Assembly (NCBI GenBank): GCA_015522865.1
Contig: WALN01000004.1
Location: 1 to 5,353, forward strand
Direction: 5' to 3'
Length of the DNA: 5,353 nucleotides
Origin: Microcaldota archaeon
GTDB taxonomy: Archaea > Micrarchaeota > Micrarchaeia > Norongarragalinales > WALN01
Notes under the pieces: model-generated
Told to the model about the DNA's origin: nothing
The model's input: the letters and a program-made list of their open reading frames with translations, nothing else
The model's database searches: none
Translations under genes and position numbers: made by a program
Shown here: positions 1 through 5,353 of the stretch, in pieces
How the letters are laid out: each line of letters begins with the position of its first letter
How positions within the stretch are numbered: position 1 is the first letter of the stretch

Positions 1-1295
1 CCCATCTCTCTTGAGACAATTGCCGCGTGGCAGAGTATTCCTCCCTCGTCTGTAACAAATGCAGCTGCTTTTTCCATTGCTGGGACAAATTTAGGTTCTG
101 TCATTGGAGAAACTAATATGTCTCCCTTGTTCATTTTTTTGATGTCCTCAATACTCTTTATTATTTTTACGATGCCTCTCGCTTTTCCGGGGTTCGCCAC
201 GTCACCTTCTATTGTTTCTTTTTTTTCGATCGCTTCTTTTAGTAAAAATTCTTTCAACCTTTCGGCTTCCTCTCTCTCAAAAAAATGGTACCTTCCATCC
301 AATAAAATAGATGCAAAAGTTTTTCTTTCTTCTAAGTCAATTTTATGAAAATCTTCATTTAATATCTCGTCAATAGTGTAATATTTAGCATTTTTTGTTT
401 TTTCTTTCTCCAAGAACCTAAGAAACTGAGCATAAGCATATACCAATGTGTCTATTCTGTATGTTCTTAGCCAAACCCATTCCGACGCTTTTTTTATTTT
501 TTCTCTTTCTTTTTCATTGAATCTATTTAATAGCTCTTCCTTTTCTTTTTTCAGTTTTTCTTTGTTGTTTTTTAATCTTTCAATTTCTACCTCTGGCCTT
601 TTAATATTTTTAATTCTTTCAGCAATCTCTTCCTTTGTCCACTCTCTTCCGCCCCCTCCCCCAATGCCTAGCCAGGAGTATTTTCGGGCATGGCTTTCTA
701 ACTCTTCATTTATCTCCTCGCTCGTCTCAATATTTTTTAATTTGACTGCTATGTTTAGTAGTTCTTTTCTCTCGTCTAAAGAAGAACTGCTTTTTTCTGG
801 GCTTAGTAATAAGACCAATTTATCGAGCGTAATGCCCTTTCTTTTCATCTCTTCCACTACTTCCTTTTCAAGTTTCTTTTCAATTGAAAGCGGAAATATT
901 AAGAAGCAGTCCAGCAATGCAAACAATTTAACAAATTTTTCTGTAATATCTTTTGAGTAGTGCATCTCTTTTAATTTCCCAGAAAATTCTTTCAATTTTT
1001 CAGCAAATCTCAAAGCTTTTTCAAATGCAAATTTAGTATATTCCTCATCTGCCAGAGAAGCTATTCTGTCAAGTTCTTCCCTGGTTGTGAACACGTGTTT
1101 GTTGATGTACGCTATAGTGTTTGCATATATTTTCCTGTTTCTCAACTCACTGATGTCTGCGTATATCGGAGACTCATGAAGGAGAGACCCCATAAGCGGA
1201 CTTTCCTTTCTCTCGACTAATTTAATTATTTCCCTATTTTTGAAATATTCAATTATCTCTTTGATCTCATCTTTTCTTTTATTCACTTTAAGCAC
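1..1295 (-). CDS. PEP-utilising swivelling-domain protein, divergent tandem paralog (3' end outside window)
   Basis: The frame is open from about 1380 to the left edge, giving 431 visible codons from a GTG at 1295; the last ~30-35 residues are missing. It is a paralog of the gene at 1485-2978. Both share a helical N-terminal region, a Lys/Glu-rich likely coiled coil, a TIDEI segment, and a C-terminal phosphohistidine swivelling domain with the blocks DIKKM, GDILVSP, VTDEGG and CHAAIVSRE. The expected phosphorylated histidine is H423 (bases 27-29). The motif reads GGILCHAA, with Leu where this family usually has Thr/Ser/Asn two residues before the His. A loop of five consecutive glycines (about 212-216) lies where the paralog has an aromatic WIYYHYSG stretch. 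No ATP-grasp domain is visible. The GTG at 1295 was chosen because GAGG at 1301-1304 lies 5 nt ahead; TTG 1298 and GTG 1286 are alternatives, and no ATG exists before residue 35. Family assignment is firm; substrate and activity are unknown. Confidence 0.85.
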   Translation of the reverse strand, partial: MLKVNKRKDEIKEIIEYFKNREIIKLVERKESPLMGSLLHESPIYADISELRNRKIYANTIAYINKHVFTTREELDRIASLADEEYTKFAFEKALRFAEKLKEFSGKLKEMHYSKDITEKFVKLFALLDCFLIFPLSIEKKLEKEVVEEMKRKGITLDKLVLLLSPEKSSSSLDERKELLNIAVKLKNIETSEEINEELESHARKYSWLGIGGGGGREWTKEEIAERIKNIKRPEVEIERLKNNKEKLKKEKEELLNRFNEKEREKIKKASEWVWLRTYRIDTLVYAYAQFLRFLEKEKTKNAKYYTIDEILNEDFHKIDLEERKTFASILLDGRYHFFEREEAERLKEFLLKEAIEKKETIEGDVANPGKARGIVKIIKSIEDIKKMNKGDILVSPMTEPKFVPAMEKAAAFVTDEGGILCHAAIVSREM

Positions 1296-1298
1296 CAA

Positions 1299-1308
1299 AC
1301 CCTCAAGT
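1299..1308 (-). repeat. 10-bp direct repeat ACTTGAGGGT, copy 2
   Basis: Exact copy of the 10-mer at 1359-1368, exactly 60 bp away in the same orientation. This copy includes the GAGG proposed as ribosome binding site for the GTG start at 1295. It could be a paired operator, a relic of a small duplication, or chance in a biased sequence. Confidence 0.4.
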
Positions 1309-1358
1309 GATTTTTGTTTCTTTCCTTTTAAATCAATTTCTATTTTTTCCGTACTCTT

Positions 1359-1368
1359 ACCCTCAAGT
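1359..1368 (-). repeat. 10-bp direct repeat ACTTGAGGGT, copy 1
   Basis: Exact copy of the 10-mer at 1299-1308, upstream of the left-hand paralog. Both copies are in the same reading frame (Leu-Glu-Gly if translated), because the 60-bp spacing is a multiple of three. Confidence 0.4.
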
Positions 1369-1406
1369 CTATTTCTGATTTATTAACATTTCTCACTTTT
1401 TATCTC

Positions 1407-1429
1407 TTTAATAAAGGCGGATACGCCGC
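1407..1429 (-). terminator. Weak GC hairpin followed by T/A-rich tract
   Basis: On the minus strand, GCGG (1429-1426) can pair with CCGC (1420-1417) around a 5-nt loop; GGCG/CGCC is an alternative 4-bp register. TTTATTAAA follows directly. It lies about 55 bp past the stop of the 1485-2978 gene and could end that transcript. The same T/A tract could instead be a TATA box for the next gene. The stem is short, so this is tentative. Confidence 0.25.
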
Positions 1430-1484
1430 ATTACAATAAACTATGTTTATTTGCTTTCATACTTTCATATCTTGTTGGGATCTT

Positions 1485-2978
1485 TTATTTAGAAGACAAA
1501 ATTTTCACAATTCCCTTGTCTGCATCCACTTCCACTTCATCCCCATCTTTGAGCGCTTTTGTCGCAACTTTTGTTCCAACAATACAGGGAATCCCAAATT
1601 CCCTGCTAACAATTGCCGCATGGCATGTCAGGCCGCCCTCGTCTGTGACTATCGCAGCGGCTTTTTTAATCGCAGGCATCAGATTCGGATTTGTAGCAGG
1701 CGAAACCAAGATATCTCCATCTTCCATTTTTTTAATATCATCGACACTCCTGATGAGTTTTACAATCCCCTTGACTTTTCCAACTGAAGCGGGAGTTCCT
1801 TTAAGTTCCTCCACCTGCTGCACTCTCTCCCTAACTATATTTCTATCCTTGAATTCTTTGGCATCTTCTCCACTCAGAACTCTTATCCCATTTTTCCCCA
1901 CAATCCAGATACTAAACGATTCTCTTTGCTTAATTAATTTCTCATCTATTTTTCCCTTTCTGAACGCCTCCTCAATCTCATCAATAGTCAAAAATCTCGC
2001 ATCCCATTTTGATATCCCCAGGCGGGTGGCAATTTCCTTAAACAAAATATCAGAATATCTGGAAGCAAAAAACACAATGTCTTTCCTCATCGCTTTCAAA
2101 TAAACTGCGCTCTTTGCTACTTCAATCCAATATTTTTCTTTTTCATCTAACCTCTCAACATATTTTTTCTGCTGCTCTCTTATCTTATTGTTCCTCTCCT
2201 CAATTTTTTCTATCTCACTTTGTGCGTCCACTGAATTAACAGCATCTTTTAAAGTAGCAACAAAATACTTTTTGTCTAAAATTGTCGGGCCTGAATAATG
2301 GTAATATATCCAGTTGTATTCTCGAGCGTGCTTCTCAAGAAGCTCGTTAAGCTCTTCGAACTTGGGAAGTTCTGCCAAAATAGATTCAACACCTTTTTGA
2401 AAGAGTTTTTTCAGCTCTTCGTTCTCCTGTATTTTTTTAAGCAGATGCAAAAAATCAACATCCTGTTGCGAAGTTGGGGTGAGCATCAAGGGGTTTGTAA
2501 GAATAGAAAAAACTTCCAGAGGTTCTTTAAATTTCTCTTTTAGAAATGCCAGAATTCTGTTGGTAAGCATATTGTGATGAAAATCTAAGCAATTCACTAC
2601 ATGCCCCCAAGCATTCATATCTGTCCACAGATCGAATAATTTTCTATAAATTTGCACAATTTCTTCATTTGAAGATGGGGGCAAAATTTCTTCTAAACTC
2701 AGAACGTAATTCCTTAGCTCTTCTGCAGTTTTGATGCTCTGTTTTTTTACCGTATCAAGAAATCCTGGCTCTTCAAATTTTTTCAAAACAATCCTTGAAA
2801 ATCGTGTGTATGCTTCAACAACCAGGCCATATCTAAATTTTTTCGATTCAAAGGGCCCAATAGAAGTTGTACCATTCGTTCCTACAATTTTTTCGAGTTT
2901 GTTAGCACTTACATATAAATAAGCAACTGGGTGGATCATGGGTGCGGCTTCATCTTCGGCAATTAATTCCCATTTCAT
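1485..2978 (-). CDS. PEP-utilising phosphohistidine swivelling-domain protein (RPH/PEP synthase-like, no ATP-grasp)
   Basis: Complete 497-residue protein. Residues ~391-497 form a PEP-utilising enzyme mobile (swivelling histidine) domain: LKGTPASVGKVKGIV entry, GDILVSPATNPN, VTDEGG, then GGLTCHAAIVSRE with the expected phosphorylated H453 (bases 1620-1622), and FGIPCIVGT. In PEP synthase, PPDK and rifampicin phosphotransferase (RPH), this histidine carries phosphate between an ATP-grasp site and a substrate site. Residues ~1-390 are mostly helical: HAREYNWIYYHYSGP at 217-231, a likely coiled coil at ~253-285, and EKYWIEVAKSAVYLKAMRKD followed by FLTIDEI at 329-335. The last part resembles the helical substrate-binding region of RPH-like enzymes. 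The N-terminal ATP-grasp domain of PPDK/RPH is absent, so the protein would need a partner kinase, another phosphate source, or a non-catalytic role. No PEP-binding TIM barrel is seen. The start is ATG without a Shine-Dalgarno; a TATA-like box ~25 bp upstream suggests a leaderless transcript. It starts 22 bp after the transporter gene. Domain call firm; function unknown. Confidence 0.92.
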   Translation of the reverse strand: MKWELIAEDEAAPMIHPVAYLYVSANKLEKIVGTNGTTSIGPFESKKFRYGLVVEAYTRFSRIVLKKFEEPGFLDTVKKQSIKTAEELRNYVLSLEEILPPSSNEEIVQIYRKLFDLWTDMNAWGHVVNCLDFHHNMLTNRILAFLKEKFKEPLEVFSILTNPLMLTPTSQQDVDFLHLLKKIQENEELKKLFQKGVESILAELPKFEELNELLEKHAREYNWIYYHYSGPTILDKKYFVATLKDAVNSVDAQSEIEKIEERNNKIREQQKKYVERLDEKEKYWIEVAKSAVYLKAMRKDIVFFASRYSDILFKEIATRLGISKWDARFLTIDEIEEAFRKGKIDEKLIKQRESFSIWIVGKNGIRVLSGEDAKEFKDRNIVRERVQQVEELKGTPASVGKVKGIVKLIRSVDDIKKMEDGDILVSPATNPNLMPAIKKAAAIVTDEGGLTCHAAIVSREFGIPCIVGTKVATKALKDGDEVEVDADKGIVKILSSK

Positions 2979-2999
2979 AATTAAACAAAAAATGCGATG

Positions 3000-3006
3000 T
3001 TTATAA
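3000..3006 (-). promoter_or_regulatory. TATA-like box for the 1485-2978 gene (possible leaderless start)
   Basis: The minus strand reads TTATAAA here, overlapping the transporter stop codon and centred about 25 bp before the ATG at 2978. That is the archaeal TATA-to-start distance, so transcription could begin at or next to the ATG. The 22-bp spacer has no Shine-Dalgarno, which fits. AT-rich DNA makes chance matches common. Confidence 0.4.
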
Positions 3007-4248
3007 TTTTAACTTTTTCTCGCTGGAATGCGTAGGCTTTTTCAAAAGTTTTAGTTTATTTTTTACAAAATTATCCACTACTTCCTTGGCGGTTCTCCCT
3101 TTAGTCAAATATACGTCAATAAGTGCGTCTCTCAGTGTGTGAAATGATATCTCGCCTATCTCCTTTACAACAACTGCATCAACATTTTCTTTTAAAATTT
3201 CCTTAACTGTCGAGAGGCCCGCCCTCACAGGTTTTCCGAAAAATTTGTTTTTCTTTATATAATATTTTTTTAACTTGTTTTTTTCAATAATAGCAAATAG
3301 AAAATAAATGGCCCTACCAAAATGAGGGCTCACTCTGGAGTTTATATCTTTTTTTTCAACAAGGGGTATCAACAGTTTGACAGATTTTTTAGTGAAAGGC
3401 TCGATATGAATATTGAATGACTCAACAGCTGGAAAATGTTTAGTAATTTTGCTTTCTACTAAATCAGCTATTTCGTGGGCTCGCTTCACATTTAAATTTT
3501 TCTTAACCTCTATTGAAGCTTCGCCGAAAATAAATGGGCCCGACTGACGAAGCTTTAAATTAACCAGCTTCCCAACCCCTTTTGTTGAGGAAATTAATTT
3601 TTCAATTTTATTTTCCAGTTCGGGCTGTGTAAATGCGTCCATAAGAGCATAAATAGAAAGTTTAGCGTTTGAAAATGCGATTTTGAAAATCAGGATGGCG
3701 ATCCCAAAACCAACTATGCTTTCAATATATGGAACTCTAAAATAGCGGAAGGCCAGCGCAACAAACACAAAGGCCGAAGAAATTATATCTATCCTAGACT
3801 CTTGTCCGTTTATGAGCAAACTTTGTGAATTAATCTCCTTTCCAATTTTTATTTCGTAGTATGCTATGAAATAGGCAGTTATTGAGGAAATTAGAGCTAT
3901 AGAAAGGGCAACAAAAGGAATGTTGAGAACCTCAACAACAAAAAATTTGCTATAACTCTCTAAAGCTATTTCAAAAGCAACATAAAAGAAAATTAGAGAA
4001 ATAACAAAAGTTGCCAAATTTTCTGCTTTATAATAACCGTAGGGAAATTTTTTGTTTGCCTTTTTAGATGATATTCTCAAACCGAACCATGAAGCAAAGA
4101 TAGCGAGCGAATCCGCTATTGAGTGAAATGCATCCGCAATCAAAACAATTGAGTTTGCAAAATATCCAATAACTCCCTTTAAAATTGCAAGGACAACGGT
4201 AACAATTGTTGCATATGCAGCAATTCTTTCTCCTTTTTTAATGTTCAT
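3001..4248 (-). CDS. Cation diffusion facilitator transporter fused to a C-terminal NifX/NifB-like domain
   Basis: A 415-residue membrane protein with two family parts. Residues ~1-287 are a CDF (MMT1-type) divalent metal/H+ antiporter. Six likely membrane helices fall at about 9-30, 34-58, 78-98, 110-131, 153-170 and 174-195, followed by a cytoplasmic ZT_dimer-like domain (~205-287) with H258, H281 and E283 near the usual metal-binding positions. The helix-2 site is ADAFHSIAD (H42xxxD46). Helix 5 has E150SRID154, so Glu replaces the usual His or Asp four residues before the Asp. Residues ~290-398 are a dinitrogenase iron-molybdenum cofactor biosynthesis (NifX/ORP-like) domain, starting KLLIPL, with the signature SPHFGRA at 307-313 and a core reaching the INVYLTKG-like segment (DVYLTKGRT, 378-386). 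The protein contains no cysteine. The ATG overlaps the ATPase stop (ATGA) and follows a strong GGAGG at 7 nt. The metal cannot be read from sequence; Fe, Mn or Zn are all possible. The context suggests coupling of metal transport to metallocluster handling. Confidence 0.93.
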   Translation of the reverse strand: MNIKKGERIAAYATIVTVVLAILKGVIGYFANSIVLIADAFHSIADSLAIFASWFGLRISSKKANKKFPYGYYKAENLATFVISLIFFYVAFEIALESYSKFFVVEVLNIPFVALSIALISSITAYFIAYYEIKIGKEINSQSLLINGQESRIDIISSAFVFVALAFRYFRVPYIESIVGFGIAILIFKIAFSNAKLSIYALMDAFTQPELENKIEKLISSTKGVGKLVNLKLRQSGPFIFGEASIEVKKNLNVKRAHEIADLVESKITKHFPAVESFNIHIEPFTKKSVKLLIPLVEKKDINSRVSPHFGRAIYFLFAIIEKNKLKKYYIKKNKFFGKPVRAGLSTVKEILKENVDAVVVKEIGEISFHTLRDALIDVYLTKGRTAKEVVDNFVKNKLKLLKKPTHSSEKKLKL

Positions 4249-5117
4249 AACTTCCCCTCCAGAAATCTCGAAATGTTCTCAAATAAATGAGAATACTTCG
4301 GAATATAAATAGTCGGCGGCGTTAGATTCACCGCAGCAGTTACAAACTGTCGGTCATATGGAATTTTCCCAACAATTTTTATTTTATTTTTTTCAGCAAA
4401 TTTTTCAATCTTTTCTGTAAAATTCTCATCAAGAGTATATTTGTTTATAATTAACGCTCGCGGAATTTTAAAGAAATCTAAAAGCTTCAACAAACGTTTT
4501 AAATCTGAAAATGCAGTAGGGGACGGTTCGGTAATTAGGAGAGCATAGTCTGCATCTCTTATGGATGCAATTACAGGGCAGCCTATACCAGCCGCGCCGT
4601 CCATCACTATAATTTCAGTGTTAAAACTGCTTTTCTCAGCAAGTGACTTTACATAATCAACAACTTTGCCAGAGCCGGTTTCTCCCGCAAAAAGCTGGGC
4701 AAAAAACACATTAAAACCAAACTTAGTTTTTCCGTACCCGACCTCTGCATTCTTTACTTCATACAATTCTATCGCAGCTTTTGGACAAACAAGAGAGCAC
4801 ACTTTGCAACCTTCGCATAAATACGGAGTAATAAAATATTTGCCATTTTTAAGAGAAATCGCATTGAAAGGGCAGTTCTCAGCGCATATCCCGCAATTAA
4901 CACATTTAGAACTAACAATTTTTGCCCTTACGCCAGTGCTTATTTTTTCCTTTTTTTCAAATTTTGTCAGGCCAAGAGAAAGAGGCAGATTGGAAGCATC
5001 GACATCGCAGTCAACCGCAACAATTTTGTGCTTTTTTGAAAGTTCGACTGCAATTGAGGAGGCGATGCTTGTTTTTCCAACTCCCCCCTTACCAGAAAGC
5101 ACAACAAATTTTTTCAT
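4245..5117 (-). CDS. MinD-superfamily P-loop ATPase with inserted 2x[4Fe-4S] ferredoxin domain
   Basis: Complete 290-residue cytoplasmic protein of the COG1149 type. A deviant Walker A, GKGGVGKTS (9-17) with signature Lys10, starts the protein, followed by VDCDVDASNLPL (35-46). The ferredoxin insertion spans ~68-118, with C72-C75-C78-C82P and C101-C104-C107-C111P, enough for two [4Fe-4S] clusters. Walker B is IIVMDGAAGIGCPV (169-182, D173), with the family GCP cysteine C180. TEPSPTAFSDL (196-206) and the nucleotide-base region INK (224-226) follow, then IPYDRQF. Length is normal for the family. Relatives (Mrp/NBP35, NifH, MinD) act as dimeric ATPases, and the Fe-S members are thought to assemble or transfer metalloclusters. 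It overlaps its neighbours by 4 bp on both sides. GAGG about 10 nt ahead of the ATG is a fair ribosome site. The upstream gene encodes a second MinD ATPase, so a heterodimer is likely by analogy with paired copies elsewhere. Exact substrate unknown. Confidence 0.95.
   Translation of the reverse strand: MKKFVVLSGKGGVGKTSIASSIAVELSKKHKIVAVDCDVDASNLPLSLGLTKFEKKEKISTGVRAKIVSSKCVNCGICAENCPFNAISLKNGKYFITPYLCEGCKVCSLVCPKAAIELYEVKNAEVGYGKTKFGFNVFFAQLFAGETGSGKVVDYVKSLAEKSSFNTEIIVMDGAAGIGCPVIASIRDADYALLITEPSPTAFSDLKRLLKLLDFFKIPRALIINKYTLDENFTEKIEKFAEKNKIKIVGKIPYDRQFVTAAVNLTPPTIYIPKYSHLFENISRFLEGKL
4254..4260 (-). promoter_or_regulatory. Strong Shine-Dalgarno for the CDF-NifX gene
   Basis: GGAGGGG on the minus strand ends 5 nt before the ATG at 4248 (GGAGG core at 7 nt). 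It lies within the last codons of the upstream ATPase gene and fixes the start. Together with the ATGA overlap it implies translational coupling, in contrast to the apparently leaderless gene downstream. Confidence 0.8.
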
Positions 5118-5353
5118 TTCATTTTCGCCTCTATTCTCTGGGCCAATTTGCGAATATGTTCATCTTTAACAACTTCTCCTTTAGCGTAAGCTTTCGCTAT
5201 TGAAGGAGAGTATGGAATTTTAGAAGTAATTTCCGAGCCCAGCTTTTCTGCAATTTTTTCAATCAATTTTTTATCCCCGACATCAGAGCGGTTCAAAACA
5301 ATTTCAAATGGAATTTTAAGTTCATTAAGTAGCTCTCCGATTTTGCCTAAATC
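5114..5353 (-). CDS. MinD-superfamily P-loop ATPase, C-terminal fragment (5' part outside window)
   Basis: The frame is open through the right edge and gives 79 residues, beginning DLGKIGELLNELKIPFEIV and ending EAKMK. A TTG at 5296 should not be taken as the start, since the 19 codons before it match the family. Visible landmarks are LNRSD (20-24), the nucleotide-base recognition region usual in this family, and IPYSPSIAKAYAKGE (47-61), matching the IP(F/Y)D..IA.AYA.G block near the end of Fe-S-inserted MinD ATPases. The P-loop and any ferredoxin insertion are off the window. The stop overlaps the next ATPase start (ATGA, 5114-5117). It is probably the partner subunit of that ATPase; the two are clearly different in sequence, so this is an old pair rather than a recent duplication. 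Confidence 0.88.
   Translation of the reverse strand, partial: DLGKIGELLNELKIPFEIVLNRSDVGDKKLIEKIAEKLGSEITSKIPYSPSIAKAYAKGEVVKDEHIRKLAQRIEAKMK

Larger units (their letters stand above)
1296..1484. other. Intergenic gap between the two swivelling-domain paralogs
   Basis: This 189-bp gap is the only sizeable non-coding stretch in the window. Read on the minus strand it holds a tandem near-repeat (TATGAAAG twice, about 1457-1473), a small GC hairpin near 1416-1429, AT-rich TATA-like stretches (TTTATTAAA at 1407-1415, TTTAAAAG at 1325-1332), and two copies of ACTTGAGGGT. The part from 1380 to 1296 is open in the frame of the downstream gene and looks coding in composition (Lys/Glu-rich), but contains no ATG, GTG or TTG. 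It may therefore be leader DNA or an N-terminal extension lost through a frameshift. No tRNA or other structured RNA was recognised. Confidence 0.5.

Noticed and set aside
448..960. Plus-strand Ser/Phe-rich open frame that looks like a membrane or secreted protein
   Set aside because: It is the antisense of the K/E-rich left paralog; hydrophobic Ser/Phe richness is the complement of AAA/GAA codons.
1..1295. Left paralog as a pseudogene
   Set aside because: The frame is open over 431 codons with all domain blocks present; only the start and one active-site residue are odd.
1443..1787. Plus-strand Phe/Cys-rich open frame starting in the gap
   Set aside because: Mostly antisense to the conserved phosphohistidine domain, with no ribosome site or recognisable motif.
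1516..2103. Long plus-strand open frame (195 codons)
   Set aside because: Lies wholly antisense to the conserved swivelling-domain gene, Ser/Phe-rich as expected for a shadow frame, and has no recognisable motif.
4665..4685. Second Walker A-like motif GETGSGK in the MinD ATPase (residues 145-151)
   Set aside because: The true P-loop is at residues 9-17; a GE..SGK stretch here is usual in this family and not followed by Ser/Thr.
4666..5169. Plus-strand open frame (167 codons) opposite the MinD ATPase
   Set aside because: The opposite strand encodes a fully conserved P-loop and ferredoxin motifs; this is a shadow frame.
5114..5296. Small 60-residue protein starting at TTG 5296
   Set aside because: The frame continues upstream to the window edge with family-matching residues, so it is the tail of a larger ATPase.

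Overview
All genes in this window read on the minus strand, so the notes follow transcription from right to left. Four features suggest an uncultured archaeon, perhaps a DPANN-type lineage: AT-rich DNA (roughly one-third GC by eye), Lys/Glu/Ile-rich proteins with mostly AGA for arginine, 4-bp ATGA gene overlaps, and one gene with a TATA-like box about 25 bp before its ATG as expected for a leaderless archaeal transcript. The protein families fit this, but a bacterium cannot be strictly excluded.

Right part (5353-3001): three tightly coupled genes. First is the C-terminal end of a MinD-superfamily ATPase whose 5' part lies outside the window. Second is a complete MinD-type ATPase with an inserted 2x[4Fe-4S] ferredoxin domain. 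Third is a cation diffusion facilitator (CDF) transporter carrying an extra C-terminal NifX/NifB-like (dinitrogenase iron-molybdenum cofactor biosynthesis) domain. The genes overlap by 4 bp, and the transporter has a strong Shine-Dalgarno inside the end of the ATPase gene. Paired Fe-S MinD ATPases beside a NifX-family protein recall the orange-protein (ORP) loci of sulfate reducers. Here the NifX partner is fused to a membrane metal transporter, so a metal or metallocluster handling module is a reasonable hypothesis.

Left part (2978-1): two tandem paralogous proteins. Each has a C-terminal phosphohistidine swivelling domain of the PEP synthase / pyruvate phosphate dikinase / rifampicin phosphotransferase type behind a long mostly helical N-terminal region. 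Neither shows an ATP-grasp domain. The first copy (2978-1485) has the canonical GGLTCHAA active-site motif. The second, cut by the left edge, has GGILCHAA, a glycine-run loop and an unclear start. A 189-bp gap between them holds a weak hairpin and a 10-bp direct repeat. No RNA genes, CRISPR arrays, insertion sequences or phage genes were seen.
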